From Crambe crambe (taxonomy: Eukaryota; Porifera; Demospongiae; Poecilosclerida; Crambeidae), in NCBI GenBank assembly GCA_963924555.1, contig OZ004595.1, forward strand, positions 620,001-684,000: 64,000 nt of DNA. Reading direction: 5' to 3'. How positions within the stretch are numbered: the stretch's first letter is position 1; every line of letters begins with the position of its first letter. The notes under the pieces are model-generated. The model did not search any database. It was given only the letters and a program-made list of their open reading frames with translations, and was not told the DNA's origin. The position numbers and the translations under genes were made by a program. Positions 34,008 through 48,579 of the stretch are shown in pieces.

Positions 34008-37000
34008 ATGGCTGAAGGAAAATCTAAACAGGTGAGCTATAATGCATGCTCATAGGTAGGACTAGAAATCCAGATCATAGATAGAGTATCAGGCTATGGC
34101 GCCTAAAATATTGGGGAGGACAGCTGCATTGGTCGGCTAATTCGCCTCAAAACAGCAGCTGTTTGTTTGTTATGTACAGCCTGTCCTGCTATTTATCAGT
34201 TGGCCAATTTATCTTTCTAGTAGAGATAGCAGTTAGCTAGGTCTGCAAGTTCTTTTAGACTTGACTGGTAGATAGTGTTACTGCTAGTTTATAGTTTGAC
34301 TATCTAGATGTTTCCTCCCTCTACAGAAACTCGAGAGAGAGCTTAAGGCAGCATTGGCGGTAAGTTGTCATGAAAGTAGCTGCTGTGATGTTGTGTTGGT
34401 CCAGTGCCCTCTGGTCAGTCACTGCAAAGCACCTTAGGCCCATAGAAACAGTCTGTCAAAGATGAGGGGTGCTCGTTTGCAGGGACAGGTTGCTTATTGG
34501 AATGCTGGACTACTCAACCTTAAAGCAGTTACCTCCAGCATGTGGGGCCTAATGTTTCGTACAGATTGTCAACACGCCTCAGCTTGTGTGCCTACTAGAT
34601 CCCTGTCCATTTTTATAGGCCAAATGCTGACTCGGCATAATTCTAGTGCACCTCTGCCGAGGGAAGTGGGTGGAGTCTTGTGACTCACAGACCCCAGGAC
34701 AATATTGAGCACACTTTTTAATGAACATTCCCCACGTTTGGAATGTACAGCTCAAACACCTTGCATGCTAGACCCCTGCTCAATTTTTTACAAGCCGTTA
34801 CCAACCCATTCAAGTGTGCCGAGGGAAGTGGGCGGGGTCTAGTGACTCATGGACCCCATGACCTTATAGAGCATGATGTGCTCTACAGGTTCTCCAAGTT
34901 TGGAGGCCGTAGCTCACATGCTGTGGGTGTGGTGATTTTTTTTTGTGGTGCATGATGGCTGTCTTTGTGTGTTGGTTGTATGGTTGTCTCACCTTCTCTC
35001 TCTCACTCCTCACAGTGGAAGGCATCCTATCAGAGGAGGATAGAGTACTGGGAACAGGTGAGTGATGAGTGTAGCAGTGGTGTGATGAGGGCGTGGCATG
35101 TGGCCCAGTCCATACCTGGTGTGTATTCCATGTGTGCAGGAATTGTCTGCTGCTCAGAAGCTCAGTCAGCCTTCCCTGAGTAAAGCAAGGAAGTCTGAGC
35201 TTGAGAAGGAGGTGAAGTTTTGTGAGGAACAGATCCAGGAATGGAAAAAGGATCTCCTTGGTAGTGAAGAAGAAATAAAGAAGCTACAAGATGCCCTGGG
35301 GCAACTTACTTGTAAGTATAAAGATTTAGCACTAATTAGATGATGTAATGATACATTATACAAGTTAAGTAATAGCCCAGAGCTATAAAATAGTGTGCGC
35401 TCAGCTGGGAGGTGTAATTAGTAATTAATAGTAACTTATAGCCCGTTGCCATGGTAACGGACCGATTTACATGGATTTATAAATGTGATACAGTGCATGT
35501 AATTGTAGCCTGGGGTGGTGTTTACAGGGAAAAGTTAGATATAGATTCTGCAAAGTTGATATTGTACTTTTAAGGAGTTGTGACTAGACTGAAAGGTGAG
35601 TATGTGACAGTATAGAGTTCTGTCCTTATACTAACTACTCTCAGAAAAGAATTTTATTCATTGACCACATTCCACATTTCAAACCCAACAAGCTTTTCAG
35701 AGAGTAGCCAGCATAAAAGGCAGAACTTGCTAGCTGTGCAACAGCGTGGCTGGTATTCTGCACTAGCTGCCCTACTACTTGCCATTCAGCGTCCAACCAT
35801 AATTATGACGCTGTGCCCCTACCTTACGTGGGCAACACAGTGAGTGGGTGGGTTATAGAGTGAAAGATAGTTCGGTACCATACGAATCACGACGTTGAAG
35901 TGGGATGGCCATATTCTTGTAAGCAGCCAAAAAGTAATAGCTACATCGCTATAGAGACAGAAGCACTGAGCATGCGTAGTATACTCGCGCGGGCTATAAA
36001 ATAGTTATTAACCGCGCGCGTGCGGTTTGTAGTGAATTATAAGCACTCGCCCCTCGGGCTTCGCCCTCGGGCCTCGTGCTTATAATTCGACTACAAACCT
36101 AGCGCTTGGTTTATAACTATTACATGTAAGAATTAATTAGTGACTAATTAAAAGTAGGTGAAATTAATAAATGTTTGAGTGGCCATAACTTTTGAAGGGA
36201 AAGTGCTATAGTCTTGAAATAAGAACCATTCTGCTCAGAAAATTCTACTCTTTCTTTGTGTCACTACTAGCATTACCTAAGAGAGTGTTAGGGAGGTGGT
36301 AATCCATTTTGGCATGTATTTTATGACCTTATTATAATTTTATCAGCAGAATGTGACTGTTGTGATGTCTTGTAACACTTATTATAAACTGTTATGTAAA
36401 TAATGTTCTTTTTCCCTCTTCAGCTGCTTCCCAGAAGCCTGACTCTTCTTCCCAGAAAGAAACACAGAGTGAGTATTGTCCACAATAAGTGGTCCCATTG
36501 ACAGCAATGTACACATACAATGGTGTGCTTTAATTGAGGTTCTACTCTTTCTTTGTGTCACTACTAGCATTACCTAAGAGAGTGTTAGGGAGGTGGTAAT
36601 CCATTTTGGCATGTATTTTATGACCTTTATCAGCAGAATGTGACTGTTGTGATGTCTTGTGACACTTATTATAAACTGTTATGTAAATAATGTTCTTTTT
36701 CCCTCTTCAGCTGCTTCCCAGAAGCCTGACTCTTCTTCCCAGAAAGAAACACAGAGTGAGTATTATAAGCCACAATAAGTGGTCCCATTGACAGCAATGT
36801 ACACATACAATGGTGTGCTTTAATTGAGGTTCTTGGCCAATTAAATAAAATATTACCATTACACCAGCATTACCCAGAGCTATATAAAATAGTGCTAATT
36901 TTACTCTTTCTTTGTGTCACTACTAAAGTATCAGGGAGGACCAGGTGATATCCATTTTGACGTGATATAATATGACTAATGGAATTGAATGTGACATTGT

Positions 37001-39999
37001 TAGAGTACTAAAGTATCATTATTTCCCCTCTATAATAGATACCTCCTCTAGTCCTGTCTCTACTCAAAATGAACCTCTGACTGGATTTGGTGAGTTATAC
37101 TGGAATGTGGCATCTCAAGTACAATAACCTCCATACAATTTCCTTTTCAATCTTTATGACTCAGTTTCCAATGAGATGCTGCAACATGAGAATGCTTGTT
37201 CTAAGGTTATTGCAGAGAAAATCTGTGTGGATATCGACATAATAAGGCTGGTTTACTCTGGCCTTCCTCGATCAGGGAAGACGTGCAGTCGACGTCGTTT
37301 GATGGGAGAGATCTTGAATATCTTGATGGCCATGGAGAAGGAACAGCCAAGCACAGGAGTGGTGGAGGAGGGAGGCCATGTTGTCATCAGGAATGTCCAT
37401 TCTGATGTGGGAACAATTGTGTCTCGGAGATGGTCGGTAGTTAAGGATGTGTTAGAGGAAGCTGGTATATATAGCCGGTTATTCTATGAAACTGTCAAGA
37501 GTGGCACAACATTGGCAGTTGGCAGAGATACAGCTTCGCAGTCTTCTGTATCTGATGCTGATACAAGAAAGCAGAGGGTAGAGGAAATGGAAGAGATTTT
37601 CTCTCTTTTCCGAGAAGCCATGCGTAATGAAGAGTGGGGCAAAGTAAAGTACCTATTGGAGGACACAATCCTTTTGATAAATACTGACACTGGTGGTCAT
37701 GCAGAATTTTTGGAAATGCATGCTGCCCTCATCATGGGTCCTTCCCTTTACCTTCTCTTCAGCCGACTGACCGACCAACTGGATAGCCTCTTTAAAGTGT
37801 ATTATACCAATGAAGAAGGTGTGTCTACTGACCCAGAAGATTCTACGTTGACCATGGAAGAAGTTTTATTTCAATCTCTCTCCAGCATCGAATGCTTTAG
37901 TGACCGTTCATTGGATAGTCATGATGGACCTCCAGTAAAGCGTCGTGAGTTCTCGGGTCACTTCAAGTCAAAAGCCGTCTTTGTGGGAACACATCGAGAC
38001 AAGGTGAATGACAAAGAGTTCAAGGAGAAAGATGGACTCCTTCAGAAGAGAATCAAAAATACAAATTTTTATAAGAACGAGATTATCGAGTTCGTCTCAG
38101 AAGACCAGCTGATGTTGGCAGTCAATAATTATGATGGTGGCCAAGAAGAGATAGAGGAGATCAGAAAAGTCCTGGAGAGAATAATCAAAAGGAGCTTCAG
38201 TAAAATAACCATTCCAGCTGCCTGGTTAATGTTGAGTCTCTACATACGGAAAAATAATTTACGTGTGATGAGTTTAGTGGAATGTGAAGAGCTGGGAGGA
38301 AAGCTCAGAATCAGTCCCAGTGAGCTGCAAGAAGCATTGTGGTTCCTGCACCATTGTGTGGGCCTCATTTTGTATTATCCCGAGTTAGACTCATTGAAAG
38401 ATACAGTCATCTGTGATGTGCAAGTCCTGTTTAATAGCGTAACAAACCTTGTCAAGAAGACATTCACTTTTGAGAAAGTTGGGAAGAGAGTGGCAGAAAA
38501 ATTCAGAGAGAAAGCACAGTTCTCACTTAAAGATTTGAAGAGTGCTACATCAAGTTGCGCTAATGCCCTCATTCCACTCGAGAAATTGGTGGATCTTCTT
38601 GAATACCTCAACATATTGGCACGCTTCACTCCCACATCTCCTACAGGAGCTAGTTCCACATCTCCTACAGGAGCTAGTTCCACTCAAGAGGAGGTTTACT
38701 TCATGCCCAGTATCCTCAAGAGTGCCAGAGCCAGTGAATTGACAGTCGAGACCTCCGATGAAGACCCAGCCCCCTTACTGCTACGCTATGATTGTGGCTA
38801 TGTGCCTCTGGGCACATTTTCTTACATGATTGCCAACATTGTTTCTCAGCACTCTAAGGACTGGAGACTGGTTGAAGGAGCTATTCGAAAAAATAAAGTT
38901 GAGTTCCACGTGGGGGAGGACTATGACAAAATCACACTCATCTCGCGTCCCTTGTACCTCGAAGTTGCAATTGCACTACGACAATGTAGGAAACGAGTAA
39001 CTCGGATTAAAATGCTCTGCAGTCATGTTCGTGGGGTAGTTCAGTCCACCCTGAAGACGGTCACCTCACGTTTGAACTACAAATTCATGATGGATTATAA
39101 GTTCGCCTTCAAGTGCCCCATCCACTCTGGTACAGATCATCTCTGTGTGCTGGCAGAAGAATCTGCACCCTGTATGGAGTGTCTACAAGACCCTCAACAG
39201 ATAAAACCAGTGGACTTGGAGCCTAAACATACCATTTGGTTTGAAGAGGTAGGGAACCAACTGAGTTATTACGTATGTCATTGGATTTGACTCATTTCCT
39301 CTTAATAGGAAGGTGGTGTGCAACCTTTTAATGTCAGTGGTAAGTGTATATTCAAAGCAGAGAGTAACAGGGTATTTCATCAAGATCAACTACCACCAAA
39401 TTATTATTCCCCTCCATAATGTATAGCCACTTCTGGTTCTCTTGGGATGGATGCTGTTTATACAGTTAGTCAATACCTGAAAGACATGGACAGAGAAGAA
39501 GTGATCAGACTGGGGATAGCTCTTGGATTGTCATTCATCAAACTCAAAGGCATGATTATATTTCCTGAAGATGTCATAGCATCATGGTTGAAGGGAGACG
39601 ACAAATGTGGTCCTCCCAGCTGGACTAGTCTGGCCACAGCTCTTGAAAGAACTGGTCACACAGCTATTGCCTCCAAAGTCAGGAAAGGTGAGCACAGTCA
39701 AAATCAATGAGATTACAAACACTTAATTAGTTGATCCGTTTCCTATTTTATAGAAAAGCTCAGTCAAGTCCTCACTACTCCTTCACCTCCAAGACCTACA
39801 CCAGCAGGTGAGCAGTTTAACAGAGTGTGTATTATCATACTGGTACATGGTACTGTTAATGAATGCAGGTCCTTCTGTCAACCCTTTACCTGATGAGGTG
39901 GACAGTACTCTAAAGCGCTCACCTGATAACAGTCATGAAAGGTCTCACCAAATTCCTTCCACTCCTCAAAGACCTCATCGTAAATATGTAGTTTTGTAA
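34008..39999 (+). CDS. RCD4: coiled-coil / class A Roc / COR / beta-type Death protein
   Basis: Exons: 34008-34031, 34327-34359, 35016-35057, 35140-35311, 36424-36468, 36711-36755, 37039-37089, 37165-39248, 39309-39339, 39427-39687, 39754-39807, 39869-39999, giving 990 residues if both copies of the duplicated 45-base exon are used. It starts MAEGKSKQ. Class A P-loop GLPRSGKT, DTGGH and THRD are close to RCD1. The large exon carries an in-frame 24-base tandem repeat (SPTGASST twice, near 38635-38683). The Death domain is beta-type (YLKDMDREEVIRL, FPEDVIASWLKG), as in RCD6, not RCD1. The last exon has AT inserted before the donor seen in RCD3, so it runs to TAA at 39997-39999. Skipping it would join in phase to the Death-like exon at 40455-40765 and give 1050 residues. 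Confidence 0.8.
35436..36123. mobile_element. 688-bp insertion in RCD4 intron 4 with a long hairpin end
   Basis: Absent from the same intron in other copies, where TAGTAAC runs directly into ATGTAAG. The right end (36000-36121) is an imperfect inverted repeat: AATAGTTATTAACC and GGTTTGTAGTGAATTATAAGCAC pair with GTGCTTATAATTCGACTACAAACC and GGTTTATAACTATT. GTTGCCATGGTAAC lies at 35445-35458. No gene inside. Confidence 0.65.
36424..36755 (+). repeat. tandem duplication of RCD exon 5 with intron
   Basis: The 45-base exon beginning CTGCTTCCCAGAAGCC occurs at 36424-36468 and 36711-36755 together with about 240 bases of intron. Both copies have intact splice sites, and including both keeps the frame. 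Confidence 0.85.
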
Positions 40000-40454
40000 T
40001 TCTGTGAATAATTATTAGATGTTCATTTTTACCATACTTTAGCTCAGTCTACCAATTCTGAAGGGTTAGGAGAAAGTGGACCTCAACCAGCAAGTATGTG
40101 TCCCTCGCATGAACCCCCTCGTATCATAGTGCCACCTGTCCATGTCCAGCTAATATTGATCCATTAGCATTACATCATTACATTAGCATTACATCATTAC
40201 ATTAGCATTACATCATTATTATTGCAATGACTTCTCCTTGGTTTCTTTTAGCATCAATTATTATATTATTAATGAGCGTGGGTATTTTGTCGCTCAAGCC
40301 TACATAGAAAGTGCTACCGCACTCTCTGATTGGTGCATGATGGGACCCCTCAATGTATTTTCATACTTTGTCATACCCCTTAACATGAAGATACCTTTCT
40401 GTCTTCACCACTAGAGAATTTTGTTAATGATATTTATATCACACACAGACACAG

Positions 40455-40765
40455 ACAAACCTACTCTCCTGACTCTCATCAAGTTCAAGTGTTGTGATGG
40501 TTCACATGTCAGTATTGCTGAAGAAATTGGTATCCGTTATATGGAGTTTGGTATTCTTCTTCTTCGAGATGAAACTGGTGCTAAAGTGGGCTCCATAACT
40601 CACAAACACAAGGAGAATCCAAATGCGATAAACCTTGAGATATTTCAATCATGGCTTGGTGGTGCTGGTCTACAACCAGTCAGTTGGAAGACATTAGTTG
40701 ACGTTCTTAAGGATGTCAAACTTAAAGTTTTGGCTGACAAGATCTCAGCAGCTAAAGCATTTTAA
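40455..40765 (+). CDS. delta-type Death-like exon, possible alternative C-terminus of RCD4
   Basis: Open from an acceptor (CAGACACAG) with DKPTLLTLIKF through LEIFQSWLGGAGLQPVSWKT to a TAA. It matches the second Death-like exon of RCD3 (DKPELSSLEHLK, FNKWLQGQGEKPVTWTT) in start, phase and length. Between it and RCD4 lie relics of the RCD3 linker exons (about 40043-40093 and 40253 onward) that no longer splice in phase. Exon skipping from 39807 would join in frame. Confidence 0.65.
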
Positions 40766-44210
<3,445 letters not shown>

Positions 44211-44414
44211 GTGAGACACTACTCAACAGATATCCTTTCTACATCCATAGGCGGTAGATAGGACATAGCTAACTTCTCTACAGCAGATTGCAGTGATCTT
44301 GCAATCTTCTCCCTCTCTGTATTAGTGGTGCCTATTGTGTTAGTCTATATCATGTTTGCTGGATCATTTTGATGTTTATGAACAAATAACACATATTAAC
44401 AACTCTTTCTTTAG

Positions 44415-44690
44415 TTGCTCCAAGTTCTTTAGGATCAGCTGACCATTTTGAAATCACTGGAAAGGTGAGCACAATCAAAATCAATGAGATTACAAACACT
44501 TAATTAGTTGATCTGTTTCCTATTTTATAGAAAAGCTCGGTCAAGTCCTCACTACTCCTTCACCTCCAAGACCTACACCAGCAGGTGAGCAGTTTAACAG
44601 AGTGTGTATTATCATACTGGTACATAGTACTATTAATCCAGGTCCTTCTGTCAACCCTTTACCTGATGAGGTGGACAGTAACAGGTCTTA
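44415..44690 (+). pseudogene. RCD 3'-end relic (seventh copy trace)
   Basis: 44415-44464 fuses the start of an alpha Death exon (APSSLGSADHFEITG) to its last bases with the core deleted. Then the KLGQVL...PTPA exon (44531-44584) and the PSVNPLPDEVD exon (44642 onward) follow in normal order. The phase is lost at the first exon. It shows that another RCD gene once ended here. Confidence 0.7.
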
Positions 44691-45528
44691 TCTAAGCAAA
44701 TGCCAAGTAATTATTTCGATTCATGATTGAAATATTCACACACACCATCACCCCTTTGTATCTATCTAACTATAAATCATATTGTGTGAGAAAAATCAAT
44801 AATGAGAAGAGAAGATGAGGCATATTGTATAGTCATGTGATTGAGGGAAGAATTGTGAGTACATTGACACGGGACTGGGAGAGGGGGACCTGAGTTTTGA
44901 TTTGGAGTGAACTGAAGTTCAAATGAGGAGAGAAGAAGCCTCCATCACTGGCACAGGGACTGACAGTGGGCTCTTGCACAAGAGAAGGAGGGTGGTGAGG
45001 TAGAGACAAGCTCCTGGAGAAAATTGGGAGGGGGAGTGGCATGATCAACAAGGGGGGCAAGATGGGGATTATTGGAGTGAACAGGAGGTCACTCCGCTCA
45101 CCAGACCAATCCTCATTCTCAGAAAAAGTCTCAATATCATTCACAGACAGGCCTGGGAGTCCTAAATGTTTGATGAACGTGTTCTACACGATGCTGCTTA
45201 TGGGTGTGGGTTTGATGAAGAAGGGGACAACAGGGATAACAAAGAGGAGGGGAGCAGAGGGACGTCTGTTGTCCCGACATTCCAAGGTGTGGCTGGATCC
45301 CATCCAAGCAATGGAGAATTGATACCTAAAGGAATCAGAAGAGACTGTTAAAATATGGAGGAAGGATGCTTAGCAGTCATGTGATGATGACCCCTCATCT
45401 AACACCACTAGAATGGAACATTGTTGTCTGAACTTGTACTTCATCATCTTGATGAGTGTGACAATATTGGATCTGCTCTGTATTAAAGTGAGATATTAGG
45501 TGTGCCCGGGGACTTGATATGAGGTTAG
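44691..45528 (-). pseudogene. minus-strand relic block after the seventh RCD trace
   Basis: 44833-45144 on the minus strand reads NDIETFSENEDWSGERSDLL then Pro/Leu-rich sequence. It is related by DNA to 8141-8400 and 31000-31140. Frames differ among copies. Parent unknown. Confidence 0.4.
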
Positions 45529-46594
45529 TGAGAGTCGTGATATTTCAGCAAACTAGCAACTACGTTCCAATCAGAGGAGTTTAGTAAACATCTTCATGAG
45601 TGGAGCCATCAAACATTTGAGTGTGCTAGAGTTACTGTGACTTAACTACTTGCAAAGTGTGTCTCATGAAATCATTTGAGGGGGGAAACAATGACATACT
45701 GCATACAGTCTGTTCTCTCCAATAGTCCACACCTCCCAATAGTCCATTCTCTATAATAGTCCACTCTGACTCATGTGCTTTGAGGTACACACAGCATCTT
45801 TACATGAATGTAGTGATAGAGGTCCACACACAGTCTTAGTTGGCAGCATGCATGCACTTGAAGCTGCACTCACAGTTTGAAGTATGAGTATCTGAGGGAA
45901 TAGTTCATATCAAAGTCAGTGTCGGTGAGGCAGTATGGTTTGGTTCCTTGGAAAATGTCCCTAATAGGGTAGGGAGGTTTTTTGCACTGTGTCCTGAGTT
46001 CACTAAGAGAGGTTCCACTGTACAACTGCTCCAGTTGTAGGTGCTAGACTTATCTAAATGCTTTGCGGTAAGCATTACAGCTTCACTTACATAACATATG
46101 AGTGTGGGTTTTGATGCTACACACAGAGGTGCCCCTGACGACAGGGATATCAACGAGGAGGAGCAAAGGGACGTCTGTTGTTCTGACATTCCAAGGTGCG
46201 GCTGGATCCCATCAAGTAATGGTGAATTGATACCTAAAGGAATAAAAGGAAAGAAACCATTAATTAAAGACAAAGAGAGGATGCTTACTCTATCCCCCTT
46301 TTTTAATATCTCCTGATTAAAGGGGCTGCCTCACAACTAGTTTGAAAATTTAAGCTATCATGTGATGATGCCCTACAAGTGCCAAGTTACCAATAAACTC
46401 AATCAGGTCAAGGAGCTCGTTACTATAGGACATTGAAAACAAAAAACATGATGGGAAAGAAGGATGAATCTTCTAGAGAAAGTCAAGAGACTTCTTCCTG
46501 ACCTGAATTGAAACCTTGAGGTTAGTTGAAAGTTTTTGAGTTAAGTGCATGTCAAGAGGTGAGCATCTGCTTTTGGGAGGAAGCGAAAGTGTGT

Positions 46595-46761
46595 ACAGCA
46601 GATTGCAGTGATCTTGCAACATGAAATCCAGAACAGCAAAACCAAAATTTACATAGCCTCCTTTCAAATGGCTTTGGAGTTGGGCTACTTGAAAGGAGGC
46701 TATGTAAATTTTTGGTTTTGCTGTTCTGGATTTGTATTGCAAGATCACTGCAATCTGCTGT
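46595..46761. mobile_element. 167-bp foldback element, copy 2
   Basis: Same sequence as 32065-32231, including both arms and the loop. It was carried along by the segmental duplication and is not an independent insertion. Confidence 0.85.
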
Positions 46762-46966
46762 AACATCTGCTAGATATGAACCCTAGTTTGAGGTCAATCA
46801 TTAATCTCTCTCCCAAGAAATGTAGATAAGTGGTTTTACGTTTGTTTGTTTTATAAGTAAGGAGGAGTATGAAAGGAAGAAGATTTTAGGAGTTTTTTTC
46901 TCTATACTCGTTGAAACACTCCCTTAGCATTCTCATTTTTCCCCCTTTAACTTTACTGCTTCTCAC

Positions 46967-47216
46967 CTTGTGTTTCAACTTGGTGTTGTTGGCACTGGGT
47001 GGGTAGGGGTGATGTCCTCCCCCTCCACCAGTCCGTGTCGTCTCCAAGTGATTGGGCCTCTCCATGACCAGGTTGGACTTGGAGGAAGAGAGTGTTTTCC
47101 TGATGGAGGGACTTGGTAGTGGAGTTTGAGCTGTCTGCTCTTCTGATTTGACACAGCCCCATTAGAAGACCCAGGGTGGTAGAGTTGGGCAAGTTGCTGG
47201 TGGCTCTTGTAGAAGA
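46967..47216 (-). pseudogene. minus-strand exon of unidentified gene, copy 2
   Basis: One base shorter than 32437-32687. Here FYKSHQQLAQLYHPGSSNG continues into SNQKSRQLKLHYQ in a single frame before a stop, so this copy preserves more of the frame than its twin. Splice borders TTTCTGCAG and GTGAG are kept. Confidence 0.45.
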
Positions 47217-48196
47217 CTGCAGAAAATTATAAATAAGTCAAGTAAATATTTATGCTTCATCAATCACCACCATTCAGCAAGAAAGGAAGTTTCTCTATAA
47301 ACAAGGCAACAGAGTGAAGAGAACAAAGATCAAAAAATTAAGTCAAAGATGCTTAACATTAACCCATCAAGTGTCTTGATTGAAGGGACTGCCTCATGCA
47401 CAACTAGCCAAGGGAGACCACTTTGTGGACAGACCTGTGTCACTGCTGGGCATATTATGGAGAGTGGATCGCCAGCCTCTTGTGGGAGAGGAAGCTGAGT
47501 TCACAGCCAGGGTGGGGTCAGTTGTACCCATAGTTGGTGAAGTGCACGTCGTAGACACTCTCTGAGCTGACTGCAATCTGGAGAAGAGTGGGAACAATAC
47601 TGGATGACAAGGTGATCACAGTAAACCTTTTCTGATCTGGCCACCCTTGGAGATCAAGTGTCCTGATTAGAGGGGATACATACATCAGAATGTTTTCTAG
47701 CAGTCATGATGACCCCTTACCTAACACATCACTTGAATGTCCAACATTGTCATTATCTTGATGAGTGTGACGTTATCGGATCTGCTCTGTAGACAAAATG
47801 ACAGCTGGTAACCATAGGCCTTCCAGCTTTAGCATTAAGCTACTCGACTCACCCATAACTTTCACAGGTCTAATGCAACTCAAGTCAGACTTCTTCCCAT
47901 CCTTGAAGGCTACAGGAAATAATAACTGACTCTACTTAGTCAAGAATAACTTACTGTATTCCTTCAGGTCTCTATTAAACCAGGGAGCCTTGAATCTGCT
48001 TAGTAAAAGACCGTTGTATTCTTCAGTGTTTGGTTCTCTGTGGCTGAAGACCAGAAGCAGGGCTGAAGGATGTGCAATCACTTATCTTCAGGTATAAAGC
48101 TTAGACAAGGTACTGATCTGGATGTGTGCTAGTGAGGGGGTGTGGCATTTTTAATAGCGCTCTATCATGATCAATCCTAACGTTTAACACAAACAC

Positions 48197-48520
48197 GGGT
48201 TGATCTAGTCTCGCGCGCCAGCCCCTCCTACAGTGAATTGCAATAGCGTTGAGAAATTCCGTCAAGCGTGACGACCTCTTACAGTCAATTGCAGACATTC
48301 CGTATGAAGCATATGGTTTGTGCGTGCCATAAATAGAAGTCTTGATAGGCCTAAATTTGTATGGCACGCACAAACCATACGCTTCCGACGGAAATTCGAA
48401 CGGAGCTGCAAATTGACTGTAAGAGGTCGTCACGCTTGACGGAATTTCTCAACGCTATTGCAATTCACTGTAAATAAAATCGGAGGGCCTAGGGGCGGGC
48501 GCGCGAGACTAGGGTTGATC
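48197..48520. mobile_element. MITE: 306-bp near-complete hairpin with 9-bp target duplication
   Basis: The element spans 48206-48511, beginning TAGTCTCGCGCGCC and ending GGCGCGCGAGACTA. It is flanked on both sides by GGGTTGATC (48197-48205 and 48512-48520). The arms pair over most of the length, with matching blocks such as AATTGCAATAGCGTTGAGAA and CTTACAGTCAATTGCA, and a short loop near 48325-48350. A 9-base duplication fits Mutator-like transposases. No coding capacity. Confidence 0.85.
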
Positions 48521-48579
48521 TACCACGCCCTTCTTTTTCAGAGCGAATACTTACCTCTGTTAACTCACGTATCAGTACC

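Larger units (their letters stand above)
45529..47240. repeat. segmental duplicate, right copy (pair of 31196-32900)
   Basis: Near-identical to the left copy, including a minus-strand 122-codon open stretch (45905-46273) that differs at one residue. This frame has no splice or family evidence and is probably not coding. Confidence 0.75.

Noticed and set aside
45905-46273. 122-codon minus-strand frame, nearly identical at 31387-31755
   Set aside because: Conservation is explained by the segmental duplication of the DNA. No splice borders, no recognisable domain.
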